Shown piece by piece: positions 55,961-64,000 of a DNA stretch of 64,000 nucleotides; positions within the stretch are counted from its first letter, which is position 1; each line of letters begins with the position of its first letter. Source of the stretch: Capsicum annuum (taxonomy: Eukaryota; Streptophyta; Magnoliopsida; Solanales; Solanaceae); contig NC_061118.1 of the NCBI RefSeq assembly GCF_002878395.1, positions 125,262,829 to 125,326,828 of the forward strand. Reading direction: 5' to 3'. A model generated the notes under the pieces. It was not told the DNA's origin. It was given only the letters and a program-made list of their open reading frames with translations, and ran no database searches. Made by a program: the position numbers and the translations under genes.

Positions 55961-56824
55961 TCTTTTTTATAGGTTGTGCATCCATTAATCGTGCCTACTG
56001 AGGAGGAGTCGGTGATGACTTCTTATATTACTCTAGGTCATGTTGATACTATAGCAGACCCAACAGTGAAGTTAATAAAGAAAGAATTGGCTAGAGCAAC
56101 AGAGATAAGAAGAGCAGTTAGGCGAGGTCGGCCTAATGAGAGCAGTTAGGCGAGGTCGGCCTAATGTTGAGGCTCTTCATGACCAACCTTTTACTAAGGC
56201 AGATCCGGGTGCTTCTTCTGGTGGAGTTGTTGGTGTTGGTGGAAAGCATGATGATGATGCTACCACTCGTGATGATGAGCATGTTGATTCTCAAGAAAGA
56301 ATAAATATGTTTAAAAATGCCTCTTTTTGCCCTTACACAGGTCCTCTCACCCCTCTTCACCCTCGTGTTCTCATTGCAAATGCAAAAAGTACCAGGACAG
56401 ACAGGATAAACTTTTTGAAAAAGTAGAGGCTATCTCTAAAGCTATCGAGGAATTCAAATCCAAGAGGTGTGTCATACCATCTAAGAAGGTGAGGGAGCTA
56501 TACACTCCTACAGTGTTGGTTAGGAGAAAGAAAAGATCAATTAGAGACGTACTCTCCAGTCAAAAATCCAAAGAAATTATGATTCCTCCCTCTCCAAAAG
56601 CTGTTAAAGTTCAGGGGCCAGTCAAGAAGGTGGACATATACGTGGAACTTGGCGCTGAAGAGAAGAGGGATCTGTGATAGGCCAAGAATGCCAAGCCAGG
56701 TGCACCAGATTACCCCAGGCCTCCCTTTTCCCCCTAAGACTTCCAGACTATGACTGATATACGTATACCGTACGAGGAAAAGGCAAGTTTACTTTTACAA
56801 ACCTAGACCTTCTAATCTACCTCA

Positions 56825-57020
56825 TGAAAAATAAGCTACGCAACAAATTTCGCATCTGTTGCAACATCTGGGTATACTGGTGCAACTGGTAGTGGTTCTG
56901 TTGCAACTTATTATCCATCTGTTGCATAAGTTGCATTGGATGGACCCTATGCAACAAATGGACCATCCGTTGTATCTTTACTATTACTAACCTATTTAAA
57001 AATTAACTTCTTATCTCACA
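56825..57020 (+). repeat. CAACAGAT cluster in the second gene B intron
   Basis: Motifs such as CGCATCTGTTGCAACATCTG lie between the linker exon and the exon that starts near 57022 (CAGCATGTTGATATAAT). Confidence 0.6.
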
Positions 57021-57722
57021 GCATGTTGATATAATTCTCTGTCTTATGAGGAGAAGGCATTTAACGTACCGAAAAGCTTATGATGCTGCCGATAGGATAA
57101 TGGACCTTGACTTCTACAAGAACCTCAATGATAGGTACGATCAACTCAATGGGGAGATGTTAGCCCTTAGCATGGTACTTGATTTCCTAGTTCTTACGTT
57201 GGTCTTAAATGAAGAAGAAATGATAAAATATGTTAGAGGGGATAGGCCAAATCCACACAGCAAGAGCTGGACCGAGGCAAAAAGGATTCTTACAGTCATT
57301 AGCATGAATAGAATACATTATTGGGATATTGAGATACTACTCGAAGAGGGAAATATCAATGTTTATGACTTCAACGTACCTCTCATCGACGATTTTGATC
57401 TTTTTCTCCTTATGGAGCCACTGATGGTGATGTTGCCCATCTTGTTGAGGGAGAGTAAACTAATGAATCATTTGTCAAAGGAAGTATTGATAAAGAAATC
57501 ATGAGATTTTGAAAGTCGAAACAAGGGAATGATCCTTCCAAAAGATGATGTCGCTAAAGCGAGCGGCTTGCACACATCAAATGTTTGCTGACCGGCACAA
57601 AAATAGCTGAGCCAATGACTTTTTTGTACGACAATGTTGTGGCAAACCTGCAAGAGGTCTGGGCTTATGGGGTACTAACTGGACGCTTGAAGCCTGTGTA
57701 TATAGAAGAGCCTGTGAAATAG

Positions 57723-58266
57723 AAATTTTTAATTTCAAGTCACCCTTTACTTTATTATTACATGTATATGTAGTGGCAATAATTTTTTTCTGATGAAAGT
57801 TGAGTTTTTTATAATGCAATAGATTAGATTGTCAATCTATTTTAAAATATATTTAATCCGTTCTGGCAGATAGTTTATCTGTTGCAATAGGTTGGTCATC
57901 TGTTGAATTACGCTGATGTTATTTCTATGAATAATCTAATAATCTAAGTCTAATCTATTGTAACAGTGGGAAGACCTGTTTGATAATTTCCAATAGATGA
58001 CTTAAATTTTACAACAAATGCCTAAATCTTTATGATATTTTCCAATAGTTACGCTTGAATATTCATGTGCTCGACAACACCAAACCAGTAGCAAATACAC
58101 ACACCACCATGAAAATTTCATCAATTAGGCTTGAATATTCATGTGCCCAACAACACTAAACCAGTAGCAATAACGGCAAAAATGTAGTATCTTCTTGCTC
58201 GATTTTATTTCTCTTCAGAAGCCTTGACTTTGTTCAATTTGCTTGTGAAGGGTGTCATTCTTCATA
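57723..58266. repeat. Gene B 3' flank: CAACAGAT cluster and 80-bp direct repeat
   Basis: Motifs lie at 57815-58045. GCTTGAATATTCATGTGC..AACAC.AAACCAGTAGCAA occurs at about 58053-58100 and again at 58131-58175, a tandem duplication that borders the GRF gene. Confidence 0.65.
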
Positions 58267-58508
58267 TCAATCAAAGTAATCGCATCCACCCAATTTCTAT
58301 TAAAAAGAGAACACAAATTACAAAATAATTACAAGTCAATAATTAATCAACTAATTAAATAAAAAAATATTACCTTTGAAATCTTACAAGTAAAAAACCT
58401 ATGACCTGGATTTTGTTGAGTCCAAGAAGTCTTTAACAGAGTTTCATAACCACACTTACAATATCGAAAATCTTTATCATAAAAAATAGTGGAAAATGCG
58501 CTCGACAT
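58267..58508 (-). pseudogene. GRF-type zinc-finger protein gene, C-terminal nonsense
   Basis: On the minus strand exon 1 (58508-58374) reads MSSAFSTIFYDKDFRYCKCG, YETLLKTSWTQQNPGHRFF, then TCKISK. A 77-bp intron (GTAATA..TTTAATAG, 58373-58297) is followed by exon 2, KLGGCDYFD then TGA at 58267. The C-x-C-G, the TSWT..NPGHRFFTC and the GGCDYFD blocks match the GRF zinc finger (CCCH-type ligands; binds single-stranded nucleic acid in better-known members). The conserved Trp after YFD would be TGG; here it is TGA, so the finger is one residue short of its conserved core. Downstream in frame are YEE and another stop. The TATA box and CT-rich leader look intact. It is present only in element 2, between genes A and B. 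Confidence 0.75.
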
Positions 58509-58740
58509 TGTCAAGCTCAGTTGGAAAAAATGAAAGATATAATTTGAAGAATTTGGATAGATAAAAGAAGATAACGATGAAGAAGAAGATTTGGGAATTT
58601 AGGGTTAAATTTTAGGAGGAAGATGAATATATAAGACAATGGAGGGAAAAAAATGACTGTTGGGGGCCAAGTGATGGCAAGTCAGCTAAATGTGCCAGAC
58701 TGGCATATTTAATGCCTATTTGATTTTACGTGTTTAAAAT
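58509..58740 (-). promoter_or_regulatory. GRF gene promoter with TATA box
   Basis: On the minus strand TTATATATTCATC (58624-58636) lies about 120 bp before the ATG and is followed by a TCTTCTTC-rich leader, a typical plant core promoter. Confidence 0.6.
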
Positions 58741-59345
58741 TAACACTGTCTTCTTGATGCCTATTTTATTTTAGGTGTTTGAACTGAACACCGTCGATGG
58801 GTTGTGCCTTTTTTATTTCAATTCGATTCACTTTAACCTTTTTACATGTAATGGCAATTTTTTATGTCCAATGAAAGTTGAATTCTTATAATGCAACAGA
58901 TTCTCCATCCGTTGTAAAAGTTCTTCTACCTGTTCTGACATGTAGTTTAACTGTTGCAATAGGTTGGTTATCTATTGCATTATCTTGATGTTTTTATCTA
59001 AGACCATCTATTGCAATAGTAGGAAGACCTGTTTGATAAATTCTAACAGATCACCTACCTGTTGCAACATATGTCTAAATCTGTTTGATTTTTCCAATAG
59101 ATGTGTCATCTGTTGTAACAAATACATTATCTGTTGCAATATTTGAATCTATTATTCCTTTTTAATTAATAACTTCAAATCTAAGAAATAAATAAAATTC
59201 ATAGAGAAAATAAAATAAATCGAAACCTTCATAAATTAGCTGAAATAAGTCAACAAATAAATGAAATGTAAAAAAATTGTTCTTGGTACAGATCTCAACA
59301 AATACATCAACAACAATTTAAGTATACTGCCAAGGATTGTTTTGA
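58741..59345. repeat. CAACAGAT cluster and gene A 3' flank
   Basis: 58870-59150 is CAACAGAT-rich. 59160-59345 is the 3' flank of gene A, matching 5214-5450 reversed. No gene is visible. Confidence 0.6.
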
Positions 59346-59350
59346 CAGGC

Positions 59351-61830
59351 TTAAGCTATAAATATCTACTCAGTATGGATAAGTTGTTCTTCATCCGATG
59401 CTATGGAATTTGGCTTTGCTCATCGTGGATCTTTATTGTCGCTTACGTACAGTTTCTGCACTTTCTGTTCTTCGTATTTCCATAAAAAGAGTTGTATATT
59501 GTCAATGTTGTTCAGCAGTAGCTTCTTCTACAATCACATGGAAAGCCAAAATTGGTCAATGCTAATCACGGAGATACAACAAAACGAAAAATGATAACTC
59601 ATCTCTTCTAGCAAATCAAACAGGTCTTCCTTCCATTTTAAATTATCCCAAATAGATTATATTTCTGTTGCAATAATGAATCAACTGTTGGGACAAATTT
59701 CTACATGAGGAAGATCCTATATGATAATTTTCAACGGATGAACCATCCGTTGCAACATATAAATCATCTGTTTCAGCAGATAGGTCGTCTATTGGTATAA
59801 ATAAAAGAGGTAAGAAGAGCTGTTTGATTTTCTAAAATAGACGAGACATATGTTTATCTGGTGCAATGGGTTAGTCAACTGTTGCAATAGATGTATATAT
59901 CTGTTTGATAATTTTCAGCAGCTGTGTTATCTGTTAAAATATTTATGTGTCTGTTTGTTTTATCAGTTGGAAGACATATAATATATTCACATTCTTCAGC
60001 TCATGCTGCTCTCCTCAATGAAACACATAGACAGAGGAGTTGCAATTTTACTTTTTGGATGCTTGAAAATACCATGGAAATCACTTTTCTTCTCCTCTTA
60101 GCCCTAATATCAAATGGAGCGGATGGAAATAAAATTCTCTTTGATGGAATGAGACCCCTCTTAGATGTCAATTCCTTTACAGAAGCAGTTAATGCATTAA
60201 TCCATTAATCATTACATCACGTTTCGCCCTGCAGTCTTGACATTTGGATGAAAACATTCACTGGGAGAGGCAAATATGTATAACCAGTATAATCATACTC
60301 ATAATGGTTTGCTTTAAATACTGTAAGAAGAGCATCATTAGCACCAACAGCAGCACCATTACCACCACCAACAGCTTCATCACCACTAAGACCATCAACA
60401 ACAACAAGCCCACCCTCAATTATTTTTCTTGTAATGGTTGTTGCTCCAAACAATTCCATTTTTATTCTGTCGATAACCTTAGGGTCCGATAAAGTTTGAA
60501 CAGACCGTAAAGTAAGAAAAAATGACATCTTCAACTCTCAATTGGTTAAAACTAGCGACGGATGCACAATCTAACATAAATCATTACATATATTAGAATG
60601 ATATTAGATCATTCAAATAAAATCATTAATTAAAAGAAAAATTAATTATAATTATACTTACTGCATCCTTCGGGGAGTTGAAGAGATCAAAAAAATTTTC
60701 ATTTTTATAAGTTTTGGCCGACAACCATCTCAAGATTCTTGGACAGAAAACTCCTTCCTGGTAGTTCACTTGTTGTCCCAAATAAGGAATGGCTTCAAAT
60801 GCCCAAGCCTATAAAATAACGCCAATAAATCAAAACCATTATTGAGTGAAAAAACATGAATGATATCATAATAGAAGAAATAAATATTTACCATGAAAGC
60901 CCATAGAAAGCCATATAAGTTGACTGTCTTTAGCGCTAACGGAGTCAACAAATATTTAACAGTCATTTTGAAGCTTTCATACCCCCCAAGAATAGCTGTT
61001 AAACACCTCAAGATCCTCGGAGAGCTTTATTAAATTGAGGCTTATGTTGTTGCTAACGTCTCTCGCCCAAAAAATATTATGTACAAACCAAATCAAGCAC
61101 AATGACTGCTTGTGCTTCTTTGAAAGTCTTTTACCTTTCAATGCTTCTATCAAATTTTTATTTTTGAAGCTTGGACCAACAACGAACACCAGGTCATCAT
61201 GATCACACGACTTTTCTTTGCCTTTTTTGGGTGTGCGGGGTGCTTTTTGGGGTTAGAATAGGTATAACTTGAGAAGGAGGATAACATTTTAGTCCAGTAA
61301 CTATGAAAAACTCCTTCCAACCAAATCAAACAGGCATGCCACAGTAATTTATCCACACCTCATCCATCTTACCTTTGTTTTCATACATAAACCTACGCTT
61401 GAGAAGTTCACATACTATTTTCATTTGGAAACGATCATTGTTGTCCTCCAACAAATTAAAATATTTCCCAAAGCAGCTGTCCCTAAAATAAGCATTCAAT
61501 TTTTTTTCTCGAAGTATTTTTCTGAAGGCGTAGAAAGATTTTTCCATGACTGACTTAACCATGAAATCACCCATTAAATCTGCAACACCATTACTGCATT
61601 CTCACAGAATAACGATCAATACTAAAGGATTTGACCAACTCTTCGGTAGAAGGGCTATTAGCATCTGCATCATCTCTTTTGAAACATTTTTCCTCCCCGT
61701 GTTCAGCATATTCTGCTCCCGATTGAGATAACACTTGTAAAGCAAGCTCATAGAGTAGTGGATGTAGCCTAGCTACTTTACTTGTTCCTTTACTTAGACT
61801 TAATTCGATTTCTGTTCTTTTAGGTACCAT
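59351..61830 (-). pseudogene. Gene A copy 2: DUF1985 retained, Ulp1 core deleted
   Basis: On the minus strand the ATG at 61830 opens [20 protein letters not shown] and runs open for 84 codons. It then continues past one TAG with GVADLMGDFMVKSVMEKSFY and MDEVWINYCGMPVC. The DUF1985-like region (61120-60880) reads KQSLCLIWFVHNIFWARDV, LSEDLEVFNSYSWG and LYGFLWAFMV. The linker exon (60534-60217) gives MSFFLTLRSVQTLSDPKVID. The C-terminal remnant joins VEEATAE near 59513 directly to the last 90 codons of the gene (WKYEEQKVQKLYVSDNKDP, near 59480-59420). The 1.2 kb that encodes His, Asp and Cys in copy 1 (about 3836-5070) is gone. Copy 1 shows the opposite defect. DUF1985 is usually found next to Ulp1 in plant transposon proteins; its own activity is unknown to me. 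Confidence 0.8.
59590..59960 (-). repeat. CAACAGAT array in a gene A intron (element 2)
   Basis: About a dozen ATCTGTTG / CAACGGATG-type motifs lie between the linker exon and the fused C-terminal remnant, matching 3430-3790 of element 1. Confidence 0.65.
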
Positions 61831-61839
61831 ATTATCTAA

Positions 61840-63145
61840 AATTAACAAGAAAATAAAATAATATATTATTATTGATTAATGCATCATTAAAAAGGATAAT
61901 AATAAATCAAACAAGCAAAATGGTAAAATAACAGTTAAAATAGATCACCGATCTGTTGCACCAGGTAGTATATCTATCGCAGCATATAACGTTGCAGTGG
62001 ATGAGTAATCTGTTGCAATAATACAAAATATATCACTCATCTTTTAAGACAGATGAATGGTCTGTACAACAGATCACACAACTATTGTGACATCATCTGT
62101 TGCAACATATGAGTGATATGTTGGAACAGTTAAATAATCCATAACAACGGCTGAGTAATCTGTTGCGATAATACAAAATATATCACTCATCTATTGAGAA
62201 AGATGAATGGTTTGTACAACAGATCACACATCTGTTGTAACATATAAGTGATCTGTCAGAGCAGTTAACTAACTTGCAGCAACGGCTGAGTAATCTATTG
62301 CGATAATACAAAAAATATCACTCATCTATTGAGAAAGATGAATGATCTGTGCAATATTTCACACATCTGTTGCAACGCATGAGTGATCTATTGGACCAGT
62401 TATAAATGGTAAATATTATTTAGATTTCTTCCAACATAGGATTATCTATCGTGGCAGATGAATGATCAGTTGGAAAAATTAAATCTTGGACATTTCCTGT
62501 AGGAAGAGTTGATAGGATTTTATCCAACAGGAAGTTCATCTGTTGCATCAGATCATTAATCTGATGGTTCTTCCTTTGCACCAGATGGTTAATTAGTTGC
62601 ATCAGATTTTTTATCTGATGCTTAATTTATTGCAACATATGGTAAAGTTGTTGCATCAGATAGTTAATCTGTTGTATCAGATTATTAATCTGTTGCATCA
62701 AAATTATAATCTGATAGTTCCTCTGGTGCATCAGATGGTTGATCTGTTGCATCATATGATAAATCTGTTACATCAGATAGTTAATATGTTGCACCAGATG
62801 GGTAATCTGTCGGAGGAAATAAAAAATAATAGCACGATTTTGTTCAACAAAAAAATAACAATTTCACTATTTTTACCAAGAATAAGAACAGAAAAAATCA
62901 ACCCAAATTGTCGTTTTATTTTTATAAACACAAACAATAAAAATCAAACTTCAAAAAAATGCAACAAACAACAAAATATCATAATTCACTTCGAAAAGAG
63001 AAGAGAAAAAATACCAAAAATTAGGTTTTTATTCAAACCGCATTTCAAATTAATGCAACAAATATTGAAATTATTAACCAATACTATAAGAGAAGTTGGC
63101 TCAAGTTCCTCGTTTTCTTTAAAACTAAAAAGGCCATAAATTTTT
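61840..63145 (-). repeat. Gene A leader intron with CAACAGAT/CATCAGAT arrays
   Basis: Two kinds of array are present. From 61930 to 62400 a unit of about 130 bp contains TGAGTAATCTGTTGCGATAATACAAAATATATCACTCATC, repeated three times. From 62500 to 62815 a variant TGTTGCATCAGATGGTTAATC predominates. The intron donor is at 63147-63146 (CACAG/GTAAAA). Confidence 0.75.
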
Positions 63146-63147
63146 AC

Positions 63148-63763
63148 CTGTGAAAGAAGAAAAGGAACGATGAAGAATTCGAAGTTGTTGTGGCCGGAGA
63201 GCAAGGTTGTCACGTTGATTGAAGGTTGAAGTCAAAAAGAAACTTGAATCCCAACTATTTGTAGTCGGATGTTGAAGTCGCCGGGATTGAAATGAGAAAT
63301 TTACAGAACAGTTGGTTGGGAGAGAGTTGAGAGAAGCTATCAAGAGAGGGATAAGAGACAGGTTGATTTAAATTAAAGAGGGAAACTCGAAGCTCAACTA
63401 TTTGTCGCCGAAGGTAGAAGTCGTCGGGGGTTGAAGGGAGAAAAGAGGGGAACTCAAAATCCAACTATTTATCGCCGGAAGTAGAAGTCGTCGAGGGTTG
63501 AAGGGAGAAATTTTGTAGAATTATTGGTTGGGAGAGAGTTGAGAGAAGCTATCGAGAGAGGGGAGAGAGTGATTGATTTGAATTGAAGAGGGGTGTGGGT
63601 CGGGTTGATTTGTATTTTTGAAAAAAATAAAAAGTTTTGAAAATATTAATCAAGTCCACAATTAACTTAATCATGTTTCCTAATGAGGTTTGACCCTATC
63701 TGTTGGTCAATATCACTAATCCTTCATTCAAGACTTAAAAGACACCTTTCCTTCAATTTTCTC
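63148..63763 (-). promoter_or_regulatory. A terminus and gene A leader of element 2
   Basis: On the minus strand the terminal GAGAAAATTGAAGG, an AT-rich region, then a CT-rich leader. The leader contains two to three copies of a 58-150-bp segment with TATTTGTCGCCG / GAAGTCGTCG (starting near 63251, 63404 and 63462, plus strand). Element 1 has a single copy of this segment (about 545-575). Confidence 0.6.
63250..63580. repeat. Leader tandem repeats near the A end
   Basis: CAACTATTTGTCGCCG..GTAGAAGTCGTCG..GGTTGAAGGGAGAAA recurs three times, and TTGGTTGGGAGAGAGTTGAGAGAAGCTATC twice. Confidence 0.75.
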
Positions 63764-63772
63764 AACTAGCAA
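63764..63772. repeat. Right 9-bp target-site duplication of element 2
   Basis: AACTAGCAA follows the A end directly and matches AACTAACAA at 42975-42983 at eight of nine positions. Confidence 0.75.
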
Positions 63773-63880
63773 GTTTAATTAAAGATTCAACTATAACACT
63801 AAGGAAATAATTAAATAACATAATCAAAACAAAGCTACAATTAAACAAAGAAAGGAATAAAAAAGAAGAAAGAGACAAAC
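63773..63880. other. Right flank of element 2 (presumed intron)
   Basis: AT-rich, with no gene visible. AAAGATTCAACTATAA occurs here and also at 42876-42892 on the other flank of element 2; the meaning is unclear. Confidence 0.35.
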
Positions 63881-63953
63881 CTTTGATGTTTTTGACCACT
63901 TCATTTGGTGACGACTTGCTTATTTCTTTCAATTTTTGATCAAAAATTTCCAA
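63881..63953 (-). pseudogene. Exon-like sequence of a possible host gene
   Basis: On the minus strand an acceptor TTCTTTTTTAG (63964-63954) precedes LEIFDQKLKEISKSSPNEVV then KNIK, and a donor AAAG/GTTTGT at 63881/63880. The 73-bp exon is open only in this frame and its codon content looks protein-coding. It ends in phase 1. The next candidate exon on this strand is at 42765, on the far side of element 2, and splicing would give KNIKGLNGLVEG. I do not recognise the gene. Confidence 0.4.
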
Positions 63954-64000
63954 CTAAAAAAGAAACATAAGAGATTATAAAAAAAAAAAAAAGGAGAATT

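Larger units (their letters stand above)
54237..57722 (+). pseudogene. Gene B copy 2: DUF1985 plus Ulp1-like protease gene
   Basis: The ATG at 54237 opens MSPKRKESESGSTSN. The N-terminal block has GHELISTSQHDHVKTFNIDR (54500) and KKMDEIWINYCGMPV (54840). The DUF1985-like region (about 55015-55240) reads QLCLVWFAHLVILARDVNKV and later DFPWAFM. After CAACAGAT-filled introns come a linker with VQGPVKKVDIYVELGAEEKR (56610) and the protease part: RRRHLTYRKAYDAADRIMDL (57045), IHYWDIEILLEEG (His, 57315), VYDFN (Asp, 57362) and KASGLHTSN (57553). The last is where family members have an ACG with the catalytic Cys; here Ser codon AGC replaces Cys, followed by a small deletion and frameshift. It ends VYIEEPVK, TAG at 57720. 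Stops near 54352 and 54634 and a 24-bp duplication near 56110-56160 (AGAGCAGTTAGGCGAGGTCG) are further damage. Confidence 0.8.
42984..63763 (-). mobile_element. Giant Mutator-like element, copy 2 (D to A orientation)
   Basis: A 20.8-kb unit, inverted relative to copy 1. It begins with the D end (GGGAGTTTGGGCC), ends with the A end (TTCAATTTTCTC), and is flanked by an 8/9 target-site duplication. Contents from left: D leader, mudrA pseudogene, small Asn-tail ORF (minus), hairpin, module C leader (minus), diverged 167-bp repeat block, gene B (plus), GRF zinc-finger gene (minus), gene A (minus). Compared with copy 1 it has mudrA and the GRF gene, but only one small ORF, a shorter hairpin and few satellite monomers. 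The mix of presence and absence shows the two copies are related but not one derived simply from the other. All genes are damaged, so it is not autonomous now. Confidence 0.8.

Noticed and set aside
56136..56360. Minus-strand ORF opposite gene B copy 2, matched by a plus-strand ORF at 7175-7459 in element 1
   Set aside because: Both are antisense to the gene B linker (DDEHVDSQERINMF); similarity follows from the coding strand.
62597..63139. 180-codon plus-strand ORF rich in His/Gln/Leu
   Set aside because: The first half translates CATCAGAT repeats and the second half is AT-rich leader intron; there is no counterpart in element 1.

Overview
This window is repeat-dominated plant nuclear DNA: AT-rich, with spliceable GT-AG introns, TATA-box promoters, plant-type LTR retrotransposons, MITEs and Helitron ends. 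The DUF1985/Ulp1 proteins fused to arrays of short CAACAGAT repeats, and the retrotransposon types, suggest a solanaceous dicot, possibly Capsicum; that assignment is inference. I see no clearly intact host gene, and every protein-coding stretch carries stops, frameshifts or deletions.

The main content is two copies, in opposite orientation, of one very large Mutator-like element. Element 1 spans 286-29387 and is bounded by a perfect 9-bp direct repeat (ATGTAACTA at 277-285 and 29388-29396). Element 2 spans 42984-63763 and is bounded by an 8/9 match (AACTAACAA at 42975-42983, AACTAGCAA at 63764-63772). The outer ends agree between copies: one end (A) reads GAGAAAATTGAAG, the other (D) reads GGGGTTTTGAGC or GGGAGTTTGGGC. 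Read from A to D, the shared order is: gene A (DUF1985 plus Ulp1 cysteine protease), gene B (a second, divergent DUF1985/Ulp1 gene on the opposite strand), a block of 165-170-bp repeats, a spliced leader that reads into a long hairpin (module C), a small asparagine-tailed coiled-coil ORF with its own TATA box, and the D end with a leader pointing inward. Element 2 also has a mudrA/SWIM transposase pseudogene behind the D leader and a GRF zinc-finger gene between genes A and B. Element 1 lacks both but has about 33 tandem copies of the 167-bp repeat and two copies of the small ORF. Introns and spacers throughout both elements are filled with CAACAGAT / ATCTGTTG motifs.

Element 1 is interrupted by an Athila-type Ty3/gypsy element (20609-25882) with a complete 5' LTR, gag-protease, the start of RT, and then a fused partial 3' LTR.

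The 13.6 kb between the elements (29397-42974) is a nested graveyard. A Helitron-like sequence (from 30385) is split by an LTR beginning TGTTGACACC (30516, ending near 38606). That LTR is split in turn by a gypsy fragment with one central LTR (30885-33438) and by a reverse-strand copia element (33840-38261), which itself holds a Tourist-like MITE (35872-37136). Further right lie a 156-bp palindrome, a tandemly duplicated exon of the PFP beta-subunit gene, a hAT-like MITE and more Helitron ends. Two exon-like pieces on the minus strand (63881-63953 and 42626-42765) have compatible splice phases and flank element 2, so element 2 may sit in an intron of a decayed host gene.

How the parts may act together (inference): the transposase would mobilise the unit, the two SUMO-protease-like proteins would be accessory functions, and the module C promoter would make hairpin RNA from its own downstream exon, an arrangement like maize Mu killer.
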